Origin: Cyanobacteria bacterium SZAS LIN-3
GTDB lineage: Bacteria; Cyanobacteriota; Vampirovibrionia; Obscuribacterales; Obscuribacteraceae
DNA length: 64,000 nt
Reading direction: 5' to 3'
NCBI GenBank assembly: GCA_018266215.1
Contig: JAFEAV010000017.1
Span: 32,253-96,252 of the forward strand
Positions 37,862 through 46,993 of this stretch are shown here, in pieces (the first letter of the stretch is position 1; each line of letters opens with the position of its first letter). Made by a program: the position numbers and the translations under genes. A model generated the notes under the pieces. The model was given only the letters and a program-made list of their open reading frames with translations, searched no databases and was not told the origin of the DNA.

Positions 37862-38629
37862 ATGCCGACACCGCTATCAAGTATTGGATTCAAGCTTTAC
37901 ACCCAGGAGGAATCCTGGCAGCTGGCCACGGTCGTAGCCGAAAAGGGCCGCCGTGTTTCCACAGCCGACGGCAACTATGTATGCCTGACCACCGATTGCG
38001 GCTCCGAACTCTGGGCCAAACTGGACGCTGAAAACAGACCCTACGCCATTTTGCCCCACTTTGCAGGCCTGGCCAAGAGCCAGATCCTGGTGACCCAGCG
38101 CATCCGCTACAACGACCGCCCCCTGGACGGCCGATTGCTGGGCTGGATCAACCCCTCCCAGAGCACCCTCGGTTTCGGCGGACCACCGGGGGACTATCCC
38201 GTGCTTTTCGAAGCCCCAGACTATGCTTTCTACACTTTTATGGAAGTACCCTGCACCGTTACGGTACAGCTGGCGGCCTTCGCCCAGACTCTCCAGACCT
38301 TTCCCTCGGTAGAAGCCTACGATGCCAGTCCGGACAAGGCCTGGCCGGTTGAGACCCTGCTGCCTTCAAGCGCGGCGGGATTGCACGGTTACCAGCGCGG
38401 CGACAAATCACCGCACTCCAACGAAGCCTTCATCATAGGCGTCGTCAAAGCAAGCAAAACATACGAAAATCCGCTTACCTACGGGCAATTCCAGTGGGCG
38501 GGTGTAAAAGTAATGGGCGGCCTCTATGACATATGCATCGACCCCGAGCTGCTCAGCGGACCATTGACCACAGGCCAGGTGATAGCCGGCAATTTCTGGC
38601 TGTCCGGCCGCCTGGTCTTCAATCACTGA
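37862..38629 (+). CDS. Cytoplasmic protein of unknown function
   Basis: A 255-residue protein with no signal peptide or membrane segment. It contains aromatic and Pro/Gly-rich segments (FGGPPGDYPVLFEAPDYAF, QFQWAGVKVMGGLYDICID) and a single cluster of possible metal-type residues in HGYQRGDKSPHS. I do not recognise the family. The ATG at 37862 is chosen because AGGGAAG lies just upstream; a longer frame from 37712 would begin inside the start of corA and has a Ser/Pro-rich, unlikely leader. It ends 2 bp before the convergent gene at 38631. Confidence 0.65.
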   Translation: MPTPLSSIGFKLYTQEESWQLATVVAEKGRRVSTADGNYVCLTTDCGSELWAKLDAENRPYAILPHFAGLAKSQILVTQRIRYNDRPLDGRLLGWINPSQSTLGFGGPPGDYPVLFEAPDYAFYTFMEVPCTVTVQLAAFAQTLQTFPSVEAYDASPDKAWPVETLLPSSAAGLHGYQRGDKSPHSNEAFIIGVVKASKTYENPLTYGQFQWAGVKVMGGLYDICIDPELLSGPLTTGQVIAGNFWLSGRLVFNH

Positions 38630-38630
38630 G

Positions 38631-39977
38631 TTAGCCGCCCGCCTCTTTTTTCTCTTTATCCCTGGGCCAGTGGCTGGAGCGGTGATCGAGCGAGCGCCAG
38701 GTGTCAATTGCCCACTGCCGCTGCTCTTCAGACTCAAAGCAGACCGTCACCTGGGTAAAGGTGCCGTTGGCGGCGGTCACACCGCGCAGCATCCAGAAAG
38801 CACTCTCAGGCTCGGTGACGGCCTCAAAGTAGGCCCGCCCGATGACCGCACCCTGCTCGTATTTGAGCGGATCGTCAAAGACTTTTATCTTCTTCAAAAT
38901 CTCGGTGGCGCTCAAACTGTTGCCGGCCGTGTCGCTGGCGGACATGCAGGTGACGCGCACATTGCGGGTCTCATCAAAGGCCAGGAAAGTCTGCCCTTCC
39001 TCCAGCTCCTCAACAAAGTCCCCGGGAATGACAACGGACCAGCCCCCGCCCAGATTTTTGCGCACATCACGGCGGCGGTAGCCAACCGGCACATGCTCGG
39101 TGTCTTCGGCCTTGTGAGCCATTTCACGCACCAGATCCTCATGCTCATAATGCGAGCCGAGATACTGCAGGATTTCCGACCATTCGGGCCAGGGATAATT
39201 GAGATCGGGATCGAGATTGTAGGCGCTGTCCAGATGGCGCAGGACCGCCTCCAGCAGCTCGGCTTCGTTCTCGGTCAGAGGATCGCGCCAGCGCACAGCG
39301 TTCCACATATAACAGACAGCGCGCCCCAGGTGATATTCGGCGCCGTGGCCGTCTTCCCACCAGGGGAATATGTCCTGACCGAGTATAGGCTCATGGGATA
39401 CGGCCTCCAGCCAGTCCATCGTGCGCGGCCCAAGCTGGGTCAAAATGGGCTCGGGGACATCAAACTGATGGCCATCGAAGGGCATGGCCAGGTGAAATTT
39501 TGCCCCGTCCCGGGAGAGTTCCTGCACCCGGGCGGTCAAAGCACCGATCCAGGTGGAAAACTCGTCGTAAAGCCTCTGTTTGTCGCCGGTTTCAAAATAA
39601 CCGGTCTCGTCGTAAAACTCGACTTCGTCGTCGGTTATCCACTGCAGACCGTGGACCTGTCCCATTTTACGTATCAGGTCACAGATAAAAATATGATAGC
39701 CGGGCCCGGCGGAGGAGGTAGCCGCGGCCAGAAGCAGGGCGCCGTCCTCGCAGTTGGAGAGCATCATCGGCTCGGCCCCTGGATGCAGCTGCATCATCAA
39801 ACAGGGGTTACCCTCGTCATCCTCGGTCCACTGGGTCCACTCCAGCTCGTCAAAAGCAACATTGCTGAGCCACTTTTCGAATTCTTCCAGGGTAGCGCGG
39901 TCAAAGACCCTGGTGCCGAGCGGGCCCCCGGCAGAGTCTTGAGCAAATTGACCTTTTAGATATAGCCCCAGGCTCAT
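38631..39977 (-). CDS. Acidic protein of unknown function, end of a seven-gene run
   Basis: A 448-residue, Trp- and Glu/Asp-rich protein, probably cytoplasmic. The N-terminal third has LEEFEKWLSNVAFDELEWTQW and a stretch with ITDDEVEFYDETGYFE. The C-terminal third looks like a compact alpha/beta domain (GGGWSVVIPGDFVEELEEG, EQRQWAIDTWRSLDHRS) that resembles small chaperone- or immunity-type domains in general character only. No family was recognised. A long frame on the opposite strand across this gene is a mirror effect. It lies 136 bp downstream of the FCP1-like phosphatase on the same strand. Confidence 0.65.
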   Translation of the reverse strand: MSLGLYLKGQFAQDSAGGPLGTRVFDRATLEEFEKWLSNVAFDELEWTQWTEDDEGNPCLMMQLHPGAEPMMLSNCEDGALLLAAATSSAGPGYHIFICDLIRKMGQVHGLQWITDDEVEFYDETGYFETGDKQRLYDEFSTWIGALTARVQELSRDGAKFHLAMPFDGHQFDVPEPILTQLGPRTMDWLEAVSHEPILGQDIFPWWEDGHGAEYHLGRAVCYMWNAVRWRDPLTENEAELLEAVLRHLDSAYNLDPDLNYPWPEWSEILQYLGSHYEHEDLVREMAHKAEDTEHVPVGYRRRDVRKNLGGGWSVVIPGDFVEELEEGQTFLAFDETRNVRVTCMSASDTAGNSLSATEILKKIKVFDDPLKYEQGAVIGRAYFEAVTEPESAFWMLRGVTAANGTFTQVTVCFESEEQRQWAIDTWRSLDHRSSHWPRDKEKKEAGG

Positions 39978-40113
39978 GGATCCCCCAGCCTTTCCACTCA
40001 GATTCTACACCGACCCACGGTCGGACATAGTTGGAAAACAATACACTTGACGACCACCGGGCGGAAAGAGTGCCTCCAGCACCACCGGCGGTGTTGCTTG
40101 ATTCAAAAGGCTT

Positions 40114-40650
40114 TTAACATCCTTCGCGCCAGTTAAATTTATCAATTTGGTAAACGTTACTGCGGTCGGCAATACCTTCAAGATAGCGATAGAGATAAAA
40201 GAGTTCCAGATCCTCATCTTCTCCCAGATAGGGCTTCACTATTATGGCATTGCCGATTTGCAAGGAGACCTTAAACGCCTCGTCATCGACTATTAAAACG
40301 CGCGTCAGGTCCTTGCCGTTGGCCTGCACTTTGCGCAAATCTTTCTGATAGAGCTCCTTATCCAGATGGAAATCATAGCGAACAGTGCACTGCGAGCGGT
40401 CCCAGATAAAGAGCGGCATAGTGATTTCTTGCAAGAGCGCCTTGACGATCGGCCCCACATAGGTAATCGTCGCCGACGACCAGATTGCCAGTTCAAAATG
40501 CCTGGCGCAACCGGAGAGAAATTCAAAAACGTGCGGGCGAAAATAGATATGGTAAGGTCCCAGTTTCATCTGAGGCTCACGCGCCAAGGGCTCAGTAACA
40601 CCCCGGATCAAGGTTTCATCAAGATCTAAAATCAGTAGCGGTTTGTCCAG
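40114..40650 (-). CDS. FCP1/SCP-like HAD phosphatase, non-canonical start
   Basis: A HAD phosphatase of about 178 residues, resembling eukaryotic CTD phosphatases of the NIF/FCP1/SCP type. It has the catalytic DLDETL near the N-terminus, FRPHVFEFLSG...HFELAIWSSA, and LIVDDEAFKVSLQIGNAIIVKPYLG with the following acid-rich loop and ARG-like end. The catalytic Asp pair is coded upstream of the only TTG in frame (40611). The frame upstream closes at a TAG at 40663-40665; an ATG at 40683 lies before that stop. The most likely start is CTG at 40650, with AGGGG 9 bases before it. If not, the gene is amber-interrupted. It sits in a minus-strand run with the Clp-N genes; its substrate is unknown. Confidence 0.8.
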   Translation of the reverse strand: MDKPLLILDLDETLIRGVTEPLAREPQMKLGPYHIYFRPHVFEFLSGCARHFELAIWSSATITYVGPIVKALLQEITMPLFIWDRSQCTVRYDFHLDKELYQKDLRKVQANGKDLTRVLIVDDEAFKVSLQIGNAIIVKPYLGEDEDLELFYLYRYLEGIADRSNVYQIDKFNWREGC

Positions 40651-40659
40651 AGTCGACTG

Positions 40660-40664
40660 CCCCT
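40660..40664 (-). promoter_or_regulatory. AGGGG ribosome-binding site supporting a CTG start
   Basis: On the minus strand AGGGG lies 9 bases before CTG at 40650, a spacing typical of Shine-Dalgarno sites, and is the only such match near the DLDET-coding region. Confidence 0.4.
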
Positions 40665-40697
40665 ATGTCCACCTGGATATCATTCCACAATTTTGGC

Positions 40698-41483
40698 CTA
40701 TTTGGTGCTCGTTTTAGACTGGATTTTGCCCGTAACTTTAGTCAAAGTCGGGGGCTTAATACCGGCGGCTGTGAGGGCCTGATGCTGAGTGGCGAGCATA
40801 TCGTACTCGGTTTTGAGGGCGGCAAACTCACCGGTCAGCTGGCGCTCGGCCTCCAGCAGTCGCGCACGAGCCTGCAAAGGCGCATCAGCAGCGGCGTTGT
40901 GCGACGCCGCCCCAATCAGTTTTTCCTCCGCCGCCATCAATTGACCCTGCGACTTATTGACTCGGTCCTGGTCCACACGCAGCTGGTTATTAAGCTTATC
41001 GGCGGAAGCCATATCCATCTGCATAGACTCACAGACGTGCGGCGGACGAATAGTGGGGATGTGAAAAATAGCTGTGTGCAAACTGTACTCGGCAAGCATA
41101 GCCTGGTACTGAGCCTGGGTCGCTTTGCAAAAACCCATCGTCTGCTCTACCTGCGCCTGGTGCGCGCGATATGCTTCAGCATGCCGCCTGAACTCCGCCA
41201 GGTCGGCCTCGTACTGCTTACGCGCACTGGGATCAAGGCGCGCCGCCTGCCCCTGCAATTTAGCGGCATCACGAATGAGCGCAGCACTGTCGGTATGAAA
41301 TTTACTGGCCCGCATTTTGAAAGTTTCGGCCTGGGCAATGATTGATTTAGCCGATTCAATGCGCCCCGGCTGACAGCAAGTCTCTTCCTCACCCTGCGCC
41401 CGCGCGGCAGGCACACCGGCAACAAAGGCGACGACAAGAGCGATCGAAAAAATCCACGCTGTCGCTGCGACCCTACCTTTCAT
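40698..41483 (-). CDS. Secreted coiled-coil protein of unknown function
   Basis: A 261-residue exported protein with a signal peptide (residues 1-31, ending ARAQG). The mature part is Ala/Gln/Glu-rich and predicted to form long helices, for example ARKQYEADLAEFRRHAEAYR and ARARLLEAERQLTGEFAALK. It contains a Cys pair (ETCCQPG) near its start and further Cys in GFCKA and HVCES, so disulfides are possible. The ATG at 41483 is chosen: GGAGG lies 6 bases before it, whereas ATG 41489 is too close and 41519 would overlap the upstream gene. It is 32 bp downstream of the TPR/glycine-rich gene. Confidence 0.75.
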   Translation of the reverse strand: MKGRVAATAWIFSIALVVAFVAGVPAARAQGEEETCCQPGRIESAKSIIAQAETFKMRASKFHTDSAALIRDAAKLQGQAARLDPSARKQYEADLAEFRRHAEAYRAHQAQVEQTMGFCKATQAQYQAMLAEYSLHTAIFHIPTIRPPHVCESMQMDMASADKLNNQLRVDQDRVNKSQGQLMAAEEKLIGAASHNAAADAPLQARARLLEAERQLTGEFAALKTEYDMLATQHQALTAAGIKPPTLTKVTGKIQSKTSTK

Positions 41484-41515
41484 TTTCATCCTCCGCAAAA
41501 TCACGTGCACATTAT

Positions 41516-42919
41516 TCATCTATGCGTCATACCGATAGCCCGGGCCTTGAGCTCCAGCACAGGATCCTCGGGCACTGGAGGCTCGTCAACGCTGGGGGTC
41601 TCGTCACCATAATAGCGGCAATAGAGCGATGTACCCAGAGCCTTCAAGCGAGCGTCATCACGGAGCACCGATGGCTTGAGCAACTGGTCCTTAAGATTGG
41701 CGGCCGACTCCTGGACAAAGGCAGCTTTCTGAGCCGCTTCAATCCGGGCCATATTGGCCTGCACCCTGGAATCAGTGCGAATATAATTTGAGCGCAGCCT
41801 GCCAACATCGGAAATTTCCCGCGAAATATAATTATTGGGTGCGCCACCACCACCGCCACCACCGCCGAATCCGCCACCAAATCCAGGACCGTAGGCGGCG
41901 TTATATCCGTTATTGCCGCCGAATCCGCCGTTGACACCAAAGCCGTTGCCATAACCGGTGAAGCGACCGGTGTAGTCAGTAGGTCCGTAACCGCGAGCCT
42001 CAGCCTCTATTTTTCTAGCTTCCACATTGCCCAGATAGCGGCGGAAATTTGCCCAGCGATTGCCTTCCTGCCGGTAGCGATTGGCCAGATCAGCGGCTTG
42101 ATTATTGAGAGTGCGGATGGTGTGATCTACGACCTCGGGAGTGTCCTGGGGAGCGGTGGCACGGACGGTATCATCGGCCACCATCTTGAGGAGCATGACC
42201 TTGGCACCACGACCGTCGGCACCAAAGGGGTCCATCTGGAAACAGGCCCGGAATGCCTCTTTAGCTCCGTCGCGATCCTGCAATTTCAAAAGGGTATTGC
42301 CCAACAAACTATAAGCTTTGGCATTGCCGGGGCTGAGCTGAATGGCCTGCTCAAGCTCATCGGCGGCGGCGTGATAGCGCTGAGCGTCGATATCCATCTG
42401 CGCCTGCATATAGAGATCGTTGAAGTTCTTTGGTTTTTCTTTCGCCGGAGTGGAAGGTGCTACGGCCTTAGCTTCAGCACTGTCCGGCGGAGCGACGGGC
42501 TGGCTGGCCTCGCCCGGATTGAGGGCACTGTTTGCAGACGGCTGATCCGGTTTGTTCAGAACAGCTTCCAGCTTAAAAATGCGCTCCGGCACCGGGGCAT
42601 GAGTCTGGGTGCCGAAGACAAGATTTTCCATGCGAAAGAGGCGGTCTTCCAGTTTATCGTCGGGATAACCATGACCGAAATAGCGCCGCTCCAGAATAGC
42701 AAAGCGATCCGTGGGAGAGAGGCTCTTATAGTCAACGGCGCTGTCATCGGGCGCAGTCTGGGCTTGGGGCGCGGGCTTGGAATAGTCCATAACCTGAGCT
42801 CCAGCGGGCACGGCCCAGAGACAGAGCGACGAAGCAGTGACAAAAGAGAGCGGCAGGACGGCAAACAGGGCCTTAAGCCAGCCGCCTTCAGTATCAAACG
42901 AGTGATGGTAAAAACGCAT
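41516..42919 (-). CDS. Secreted TPR protein with glycine-rich region
   Basis: A 467-residue exported protein. A signal peptide covers about residues 1-42. A short repeated element follows, RFAILERRYFGHGYPDDKLEDRLFRMENLVFG, made of two L-E/x-R-F-G units of a type often found in secreted proteins of this bacterial group. TPRs lie at about 145-235 (AADELEQAIQLSPGNAKAYSLLG). A Gly/Asn/Tyr-rich tract (about 325-370, with a run of nine or so Gly) then separates a helical C-terminus rich in Ala, Gln and Lys. The ATG at 42919 is preferred over the one at 43042 because it starts at the signal peptide. It probably binds envelope partners. Confidence 0.8.
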   Translation of the reverse strand: MRFYHHSFDTEGGWLKALFAVLPLSFVTASSLCLWAVPAGAQVMDYSKPAPQAQTAPDDSAVDYKSLSPTDRFAILERRYFGHGYPDDKLEDRLFRMENLVFGTQTHAPVPERIFKLEAVLNKPDQPSANSALNPGEASQPVAPPDSAEAKAVAPSTPAKEKPKNFNDLYMQAQMDIDAQRYHAAADELEQAIQLSPGNAKAYSLLGNTLLKLQDRDGAKEAFRACFQMDPFGADGRGAKVMLLKMVADDTVRATAPQDTPEVVDHTIRTLNNQAADLANRYRQEGNRWANFRRYLGNVEARKIEAEARGYGPTDYTGRFTGYGNGFGVNGGFGGNNGYNAAYGPGFGGGFGGGGGGGGAPNNYISREISDVGRLRSNYIRTDSRVQANMARIEAAQKAAFVQESAANLKDQLLKPSVLRDDARLKALGTSLYCRYYGDETPSVDEPPVPEDPVLELKARAIGMTHR

Positions 42920-43054
42920 CTTAGAAAATCCCCCAACAGCCGCCCAGATGCGATTTCTTTTGCATTTGGGTCCCCTCGGCTCTATAAAGATATGTTGCCA
43001 AGGTGAAGGCAGTGTGAGTAGGGAAATTCGGGCTCGACCCAAACTGGATGCGAC

Positions 43055-46000
43055 TTAGCGCCCGGAGCTTCCTGACTTACCATTTATATACCCAAGCAAG
43101 CGGCGTATTGCCGAGGGTCTATCGACCTCAAGCTGGTTAAGGAAAAGGGTGGCATCGTCGTCCCGTTCCAAAATTGCCAGCAGTAAATGCTCCGGGCTTA
43201 TGCAAACCGGACTGCCACAGTACATCTGGCATTTTCTGAAAGCCGCCTCCAGCAGCAGCCTGGATTCGGAAGACAGCTCTAGAGACTTGCCGGATTTGTA
43301 AGCCTTTTTGGGTTTGCAGCGGGAAGAAACCAGCCGGGTCAGAGCCGAAACCTTTTTGTCGACGGCTCCGCCAAAGACAAACTTGGCCATCCTTGGCACA
43401 AGCAAGGTAGCCAGCATGAAGTGCAGCGGTTCAACAACCGTTGCCGCATAACGGCTGGCCATCTCATAAGCCTCTGCAAAGATCTCGGCCGTTTCCTTCG
43501 AAAAAATCGATAAGTCTATATGCTGCGAAGAGCGGGGATCGGCAGCAGCCCTGGCGGCATAGGTCTCCTGCAATTGCTTAAAGGCCGGCGGCTTTTCACC
43601 GGAGACATTGTCCCCGGCCCGTTCTTTTTCCCGACGTCCGAAATAATGATCCGGAGCCTGAAGCGGCTCCGGCGGTGGCGCCCCTTCTGCCTGCGCCAGC
43701 GCCTCGCAATACTGCCACCACCGCTCCAGGGCCTGGATAGTAAGGTCTTCTCGGTCCTGTCGATGAGCCATCAGGGCGCGGTTGTACCAGGTGGAGGCCT
43801 TGTCTCTCAGCTCTCGCCTGCGAGCCGAGTCGGCCGCGGAAGGAAGCGGAGTCTCAGCAGCAGCCACCTTTGGAGCAGCAGCCAGAACATCATTAACAAG
43901 CGCGCTGCGCAATTCGCCGCGGCGAGACAAATCTACTTTCATAAAATGCTCAACAGCTCTGGCAAAGAGCAACCTCTGGACGCCCAACTCACACAGCATG
44001 GCATCAAGAGAGCCGCTGGCACTCTTAACTAGAGCCAATAAAAGCGCCTCGACACCGGCAGGCTGACCCAGATCGAGGCCGATTTTCACAGCCGCTTCCA
44101 GGGCGGCATCAACATCTTCGGTAACGGTCGTCGGCTCTCGCCAATAATCGACAAGCCGGCTGCAATACCTGGCCACAATATCTTCCACCAGTGAGCAACC
44201 CAGGCTATGGTCGAGAAGGAACTGACGCAGATTCTTTTTGCGGCAGCAAATAATGGCCAGAAACAGATGCTCCTGACCGATGAAATTGCGACCACTGTCG
44301 ACAGCGCGAACGGCAGCGCCGGCTATAACTGAACGTGCAAGGAAATCAAATTGATTCATTTGCGAGCGCAGCCGGGATGTGAGCTGCAATTGCTGGGCGC
44401 GAAGCGAAACCGGCTCACCAACAAGAAGCAATAAATTGAGACGATCTTGATCAACACCGACAGCACTGATTGACTCCGCGCTCAAAGACTGCAGGATAGC
44501 TATCAACAAATGGCAGGGGTGCACTTCCGTTTCTTCAAACGAACCGGCCACCGCGGAAGCAGATTTAAAAATCTCCATCTCAGGCAAGAGAATCTGGGGC
44601 TCACCGAGTGGTCGTCCCGGGAAGGAACTTGTCCTGGTGATTATGCGCCTCCTCAAAAGGTCGAGTGACAGGCCGCAATCCAGCATTTTTTCGGCAGTCG
44701 GCCCCACTTCAGCAAAACTGAGAGCATAGAGAAGCACATCACTGGTGATAACATTGCCACCGATGGAAACAGCCGACTGCACCGCAAAGTGCAAGGCCAC
44801 CTGAAGCAGCGACGATAGCGGCAAGGTGCTCAGCGCAACAACACGCTCTACCGTGGCTGCTAATGCGTCTCTGCCGAATTTGTTCGGGTTCGACGATTCG
44901 GTGCCAAGCGCCTGGAGATAATCAAGCACCGCCTGCGGTGACACATCGGTTTCAACAAATATTTTGCGAATGTCCGGGGCATCCAGTTTCAACAGTCCGT
45001 AAAGTACGTCCTCGCTAGCCACTGCCTGTCGACCTTTTTGCAGCGACCTGGTTAGAGCCTGGTAAAAAGCATCCTCAATCAACGGATCTAACTGCAACTC
45101 CGAAGCTTCGGAGGGCTCGACCTCCACAGTTTTAACAACAACGTCGCGCACCATGTCTTCTGTCAAACCAAAAGACCACAGAGCATTCCCACACAGGCCG
45201 GGAGCGCGAAGCAGACCAAGCAAGAGAAGCGCTGGTGAAACCAGGTTGACACCCATCTTCTTCGTTTCGTCGACAGCAAGTTGCACAGCCGCCGCCACGG
45301 CCGGTTCACAAATCATGCCGTAAATGTGCAGACCGGCCGAGCTAATGCGAGCAAATTTAGAAGCGCTTTCAAATGGTTCAAGGTCCCGGTCGACGCTCAG
45401 AGCCAGGGCATCCTGCAGGACTTTTTCCTGATCCACACCCAGATGCCACAACAAGACCTGCAACTCCGTGTCCTTCGAGCGCATGATCGCTCCCAACAAA
45501 TGTTCACTTCCGGCTTTTGCAAAACCTCCTTCACAGGCCAGCTTAAAAGCATCGCTCAGCAAATCGGAAACGCCGGCATCAAGTTGACTCTCGCGCGCAG
45601 CAGATACCGGGATCTTGTCACTCTCCGCCACCTTGCGGCGGACAAGCTTGAGACTGAGTCCACATTTATGGAGATATCTGGCAGCCACCGTATCAGGAGC
45701 GGCGAGCAAACCCAGCAAAATATGCTTTGCTTCAAAACGCGTGAAGCGGTGCAACGTAAATTCGTGAAAGGCATGTTCCATAACGAGCTGAGCGTCGCTG
45801 GAGAGATTGCGCAGATCAAAATCATCTCCCACACGCTCCTGCGGCCGCGACTCAAAGGCATCGGCGGGCAGGTCCAGGGGCGGGTTTTCCCGGGACAGCA
45901 TGACATTAAATAGCCTCTGATTTAACTCCAGCTCAACCAGATTGCCTTCATAATAAATGGGCATGCGCGCTGTCAAATCAGCTTTCAGCTCCGCCAGATC

Positions 46001-46909
46001 TTCCACTACCTGGGCCAACCATGCTTTAGCTTCACAGGAGCCGGAAGACAAAATCGCCCAGAGCAAATGCACCGAAGTGACAAGCTCCTGCTTATGCTTG
46101 CGTGCTTCTTTACGCGCCGCCTGCATCAATCGGCGACACTGACTGTCGTATTTGAGGGTGGAAAGATCATCAATCTCCAGCTTGCGCACAAGCGAATCCT
46201 TAGCCGAACTGCGCAGACTTTCGACGGTCACTCCGTGCTTGCGTAAAAGCTTGCCCGCCCAACCACTATGTTCAAGACAGAGGCCGACGAGAAGGCAGGC
46301 AGGGTCGATCTTGCCGCTGGCAAAATTAAAATTGGCCGCCGTCACCCGGGCAAAAAGCAGGGCATAATTGGCAGCTTCGGTGAAGTCCCCTTCGGCCAGG
46401 GCAATTTCTGAATTGAGGCTAGCCTGGATACCGGCCGGACTGTCGGATTGGACGCCTTCAAAGGGGGCCGTTACCGAAAACAGCGCCGGAGCCGGATTAA
46501 CAAGGGCCGACTCTAACTCCGGTGGCTTAAGATTCAAACCACGGTATATGGCAAATACAGTCGGAAAGCTGCCCTCCATGATGGCCTGAAAAATAGCATC
46601 GGTCGTAATCTGGTCGGCAAAAGGAGACTGCAAACCACGGCGCAAAAGCACAAATACATCTTTGATCTCAGGGCTGAAGCGCAGGTCGAGATCATGGGTG
46701 GGCAACCGGCCAAACATCCGCTCAACGGCAGCCGCAAGGGTCACACGGTCAAGGCCACGAGACGAAAGCTGGGCCGCAGTGGAAGTCCCTTCCTGGGAAA
46801 ACGCCAGGAGGAAATGCTCAATACCGATTGCGGCATGACCAAAGTCGCGCGCTTCTTGAGTAGCGCGGTCAATTAAGACAACAGCTTCAGGGGCAAATTT
46901 TTCCAGCAT
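43055..46909 (-). CDS. Giant ATPase-less Clp-N repeat protein
   Basis: A 1284-residue protein built almost entirely of degenerate ClpC/ClpA N-domain units. Seven are visible, each with the double-helical-bundle pattern ending in a hydrophobic EHLLLAI-like motif: about 1-138 (IGIEHFLLAF), 175-316, 366-505 (FEAKHILLGLL, GSEHLLGAI), 530-668, 690-830, 850-990 (GQEHLFLAI), and 1130-1276 (SPEHLLLAI). No Walker A or B, so no AAA+ motor. Between units 6 and 7 lies a segment (1031-1074) that resembles PspA/Vipp1. In ClpC, N-domains bind adaptors and substrates; here they may form a scaffold. There is no signal peptide. It follows its shorter paralogue by 84 bp. Confidence 0.88.
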   Translation of the reverse strand: MLEKFAPEAVVLIDRATQEARDFGHAAIGIEHFLLAFSQEGTSTAAQLSSRGLDRVTLAAAVERMFGRLPTHDLDLRFSPEIKDVFVLLRRGLQSPFADQITTDAIFQAIMEGSFPTVFAIYRGLNLKPPELESALVNPAPALFSVTAPFEGVQSDSPAGIQASLNSEIALAEGDFTEAANYALLFARVTAANFNFASGKIDPACLLVGLCLEHSGWAGKLLRKHGVTVESLRSSAKDSLVRKLEIDDLSTLKYDSQCRRLMQAARKEARKHKQELVTSVHLLWAILSSGSCEAKAWLAQVVEDLAELKADLTARMPIYYEGNLVELELNQRLFNVMLSRENPPLDLPADAFESRPQERVGDDFDLRNLSSDAQLVMEHAFHEFTLHRFTRFEAKHILLGLLAAPDTVAARYLHKCGLSLKLVRRKVAESDKIPVSAARESQLDAGVSDLLSDAFKLACEGGFAKAGSEHLLGAIMRSKDTELQVLLWHLGVDQEKVLQDALALSVDRDLEPFESASKFARISSAGLHIYGMICEPAVAAAVQLAVDETKKMGVNLVSPALLLLGLLRAPGLCGNALWSFGLTEDMVRDVVVKTVEVEPSEASELQLDPLIEDAFYQALTRSLQKGRQAVASEDVLYGLLKLDAPDIRKIFVETDVSPQAVLDYLQALGTESSNPNKFGRDALAATVERVVALSTLPLSSLLQVALHFAVQSAVSIGGNVITSDVLLYALSFAEVGPTAEKMLDCGLSLDLLRRRIITRTSSFPGRPLGEPQILLPEMEIFKSASAVAGSFEETEVHPCHLLIAILQSLSAESISAVGVDQDRLNLLLLVGEPVSLRAQQLQLTSRLRSQMNQFDFLARSVIAGAAVRAVDSGRNFIGQEHLFLAIICCRKKNLRQFLLDHSLGCSLVEDIVARYCSRLVDYWREPTTVTEDVDAALEAAVKIGLDLGQPAGVEALLLALVKSASGSLDAMLCELGVQRLLFARAVEHFMKVDLSRRGELRSALVNDVLAAAPKVAAAETPLPSAADSARRRELRDKASTWYNRALMAHRQDREDLTIQALERWWQYCEALAQAEGAPPPEPLQAPDHYFGRREKERAGDNVSGEKPPAFKQLQETYAARAAADPRSSQHIDLSIFSKETAEIFAEAYEMASRYAATVVEPLHFMLATLLVPRMAKFVFGGAVDKKVSALTRLVSSRCKPKKAYKSGKSLELSSESRLLLEAAFRKCQMYCGSPVCISPEHLLLAILERDDDATLFLNQLEVDRPSAIRRLLGYINGKSGSSGR

Positions 46910-46993
46910 CTGGCCGGGGTCGCCATACGGTCGCTACATTACTAGCTTAGCAGTTGCAGGACCGCAGCAAAATGAGAAAGCCCGGCGCTCGCT

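Noticed and set aside
38670..39959. 429-codon open frame on the plus strand
   Set aside because: It lies antisense to the 448-aa minus-strand gene, has a Gly/Leu/Val/His-rich mirror composition and no ribosome site; the minus-strand gene has normal acidic protein composition and fits the gene run.
42098..43006. 302-codon open frame on the plus strand
   Set aside because: It is antisense to the secreted TPR/glycine-rich gene, which has a signal peptide and TPR pattern; the plus frame has neither.
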